Shown here: positions 32,657-33,595 of the stretch, in pieces
Layout of the letters: each line of letters starts with the position of its first letter
Position numbering within the stretch: the first letter of the stretch is position 1
DNA from: Peribacillus saganii
Lineage (GTDB): Bacteria; Bacillota; Bacilli; Bacillales; DSM-1321
Reading direction: 5' to 3'
Length of the DNA stretch: 33,595 bases
Assembly (NCBI RefSeq): GCF_003429095.1
Contig: NZ_QVTE01000065.1
Span: forward strand, 1-33,595
The notes under the pieces: model-generated
Databases searched by the model: none
What the model saw: the letters and a program-made list of their open reading frames with translations, nothing else
Told to the model about the DNA's origin: nothing
Position numbers and translations under genes: made by a program

Positions 32657-32794
32657 CTACTGCTTCAAAAAAGTTAAGATAATAAATGCCACAAAAGCGA
32701 AGAAACATATGTTCAGCAAAAAGCCCACCGCAATATCTCTTAATCTTACAAAACCATACTGTTTAGCTACCGTTTGCCGTGCCTTGCGATTCAT
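32657..32794 (-). CDS. 45-aa small membrane protein (unrecognised)
   Basis: ATG preceded by AAAGGGTGG at 6 nt. The product has a basic N-terminal part (MNRKARQTVAKQYGFVRLRD) and one hydrophobic segment (IAVGFLLNICFFAFVAFIIL), ending TFLKQ. Positive charges before the segment predict the N-terminus inside the cell. A TATAGT/TATGAT-rich stretch upstream could be its promoter. Similar tiny basic-plus-one-segment proteins are common in Bacillus, without known role. Confidence 0.6.
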   Translation of the reverse strand: MNRKARQTVAKQYGFVRLRDIAVGFLLNICFFAFVAFIILTFLKQ

Positions 32795-33118
32795 GTTTTT
32801 CCACCCTTTACCGATTCCTTTGAATCTATCATACTATATCCCTATTTTTCTGAGTAGATAGAAAAACGTTAAAGTAACAGCAGATTTTTAAGAGGACGGT
32901 ACAAAGTGAGCGGGTGAAGGTCCCTTTGTAAAGAAAGAACGGCTAAAATAGCCACGTCCACACTAGGCTGACGCTTTTTTACCTGCTATGTTATCCTTTC
33001 CAAGCGGGCCATGTCATTTCGTTACGCTGTCCTGGTCCGACGTGGCAAACGTCCGCTAATTCTGGCACAAAGTCCGACTCTTGAAAAAATTAATAAGGGG
33101 TGCCAAATGGCCCCCTAA
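32795..33118. other. 324-bp intergenic region
   Basis: No ORF of note. It contains the probable promoter of the 45-codon peptide at its left end and the terminator of the 99-codon gene at its right end. The middle (about 32880-33080) is GC-richer than its surroundings and has no features I can name. Confidence 0.4.
33082..33115 (-). terminator. terminator of the 99-codon gene
   Basis: Minus-strand GGGGGCCA-TT-TGGCACCCC stem with one bulge, followed by TTATTAATTTTTTC, directly after the stop. Confidence 0.65.
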
Positions 33119-33418
33119 TTATTGCAATTCCTGTTCTGAACCAGATATAGGCGAGCCGGTGGACGTATGCTCATTTACCCAATTAAGAGCGGTATCGATA
33201 ATCAAAGGCGCATTTGGAATCTTTCCTTTATGCTGCTGAATCCAGTTCAGACAAAATTGCGGGTCAATGTTTTCATCGTCACACTTGGATAAAAAGGAGC
33301 GTACATTGTTTTCGTTACAGTCTTCCCATGATACACATGTAATACGCCAAATATCTTCCATTTTCTCCTGTACAGCAAAATCAGGATTGAAGTTAATCCA
33401 TTGGTTCTGATCTGACAT
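33119..33418 (-). CDS. conserved-looking hypothetical protein, 99 aa
   Basis: The ATG at 33418 has GGAGGG 6 nt upstream; an ATG two codons earlier touches that site and is rejected. The product is acidic and soluble, with four Cys (ITCVSWEDC, LSKCDD, QFCLNWI) and Trp-rich patches, beginning MSDQNQWINFNPDFAVQEK. No signal peptide or membrane segment. I do not recognise a family. An inverted repeat covers its likely -10. Confidence 0.65.
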   Translation of the reverse strand: MSDQNQWINFNPDFAVQEKMEDIWRITCVSWEDCNENNVRSFLSKCDDENIDPQFCLNWIQQHKGKIPNAPLIIDTALNWVNEHTSTGSPISGSEQELQ

Positions 33419-33433
33419 ATACATCCCTCCTAA

Positions 33434-33460
33434 TAATGTCTTAATTCACATTAGACATTA
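33434..33460. promoter_or_regulatory. inverted repeat TAATGTC-N13-GACATTA at the 99-codon gene
   Basis: Seven-base perfect arms 13 bp apart, overlapping a minus-strand TATAAT (33457-33462) and ending about 15 bp before the start codon. Possible operator; no matching site elsewhere in the window. Confidence 0.4.
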
Positions 33461-33550
33461 TAACCAAACAGCCAATTTTTCATTTTATCGATTGAGCTAA
33501 AGAAGGAATTTCATAATAAAGTTATCCCATTGCAAAGATCTTTTTTTAAA

Positions 33551-33595
33551 ATCAAGTAGGAGGGGGTGACTAACCCCCGTCCTCTCACACCACCG
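33551..33595 (-). mobile_element. probable 3' end of a group II intron, continuing past the window
   Basis: Read on the minus strand the last bases are GGTGGTGTGAGAGGAC, a GGGGGT-TAGTC-ACCCCC hairpin, TCCTACTTGAT. This resembles the domain V/VI end of bacterial group II introns found in Bacillus, with the terminal hairpin and an ending in AT. The reverse transcriptase and the rest of the ribozyme would lie to the right, outside the window. Recognition is by memory of the motif, not by alignment. Confidence 0.5.

Noticed and set aside
33000..33080. third copy of the dispersed repeat
   Set aside because: Some similar words (GACGTGGCAAACGTCC) but no extended match to copies A and B.

Overview
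The window looks like a chromosomal segment of a Bacillus-type, low-to-mid GC, spore-forming Firmicute. Most genes have clear B. subtilis counterparts, and read from right to left they follow the B. subtilis yhg-yhf-yhj-addBA order: TetR regulator (yhgD-like), yhgE, yhfH, yhfI, lplJ, lcfB, M48 protease (yhfN-like), IDEAL-domain protein, comK, yhjD, yhjE, type I signal peptidase, addB, addA. Strong AGGAGG-type ribosome binding sites and U-tailed hairpins fit this assignment. No rRNA, tRNA or CRISPR was seen.

Left edge (1-700): the most unusual part. A tandem array of about 136-bp units, each with its own ribosome binding site and a 23-codon ORF, ends in one longer 49-codon member and a strong terminator. 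The array enters from outside the window. I do not recognise the peptides. Then come an acyl-CoA synthetase (762-2354) and the addBA recombination nuclease operon with TAATG coupling (2477-9744).

Middle (10-21.6 kb): signal peptidase, YhjE, YhjD (a perfect 22-bp palindrome lies just downstream of its promoter -10), competence regulator ComK, IDEAL protein, an RsbR-type stressosome protein, a membrane M48 protease and a Sco1-type copper protein. These are followed by an AzlCD branched-chain amino acid exporter, a three-gene ABC importer with a lipoprotein receptor, and a divergent nitroreductase.

Accessory stretch (21.6-24.6 kb): one of two copies of a dispersed non-coding repeat (the other is near 11.6-11.8 kb), the decayed 3' end of a glycoside hydrolase family 32 gene, an MFS transporter and a very Tyr/Pro/Gly-rich small protein.

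Right part (24.7-33.6 kb): lcfB with a textbook FadR operator, lplJ-yhfI, the small Cys-rich YhfH, yhgE and its TetR regulator (which share a TGACC-N13-GGTCA operator), fragments of decayed coding sequence, an unlisted 45-codon membrane peptide, an unrecognised 99-codon protein, and at the extreme right edge what looks like the 3' end of a group II intron.

Functional themes are fatty-acid activation (two ligases, one under FadR), lipoate scavenging, DNA repair and competence (AddAB, ComK, possible LexA sites), amino acid transport and cell-envelope functions.
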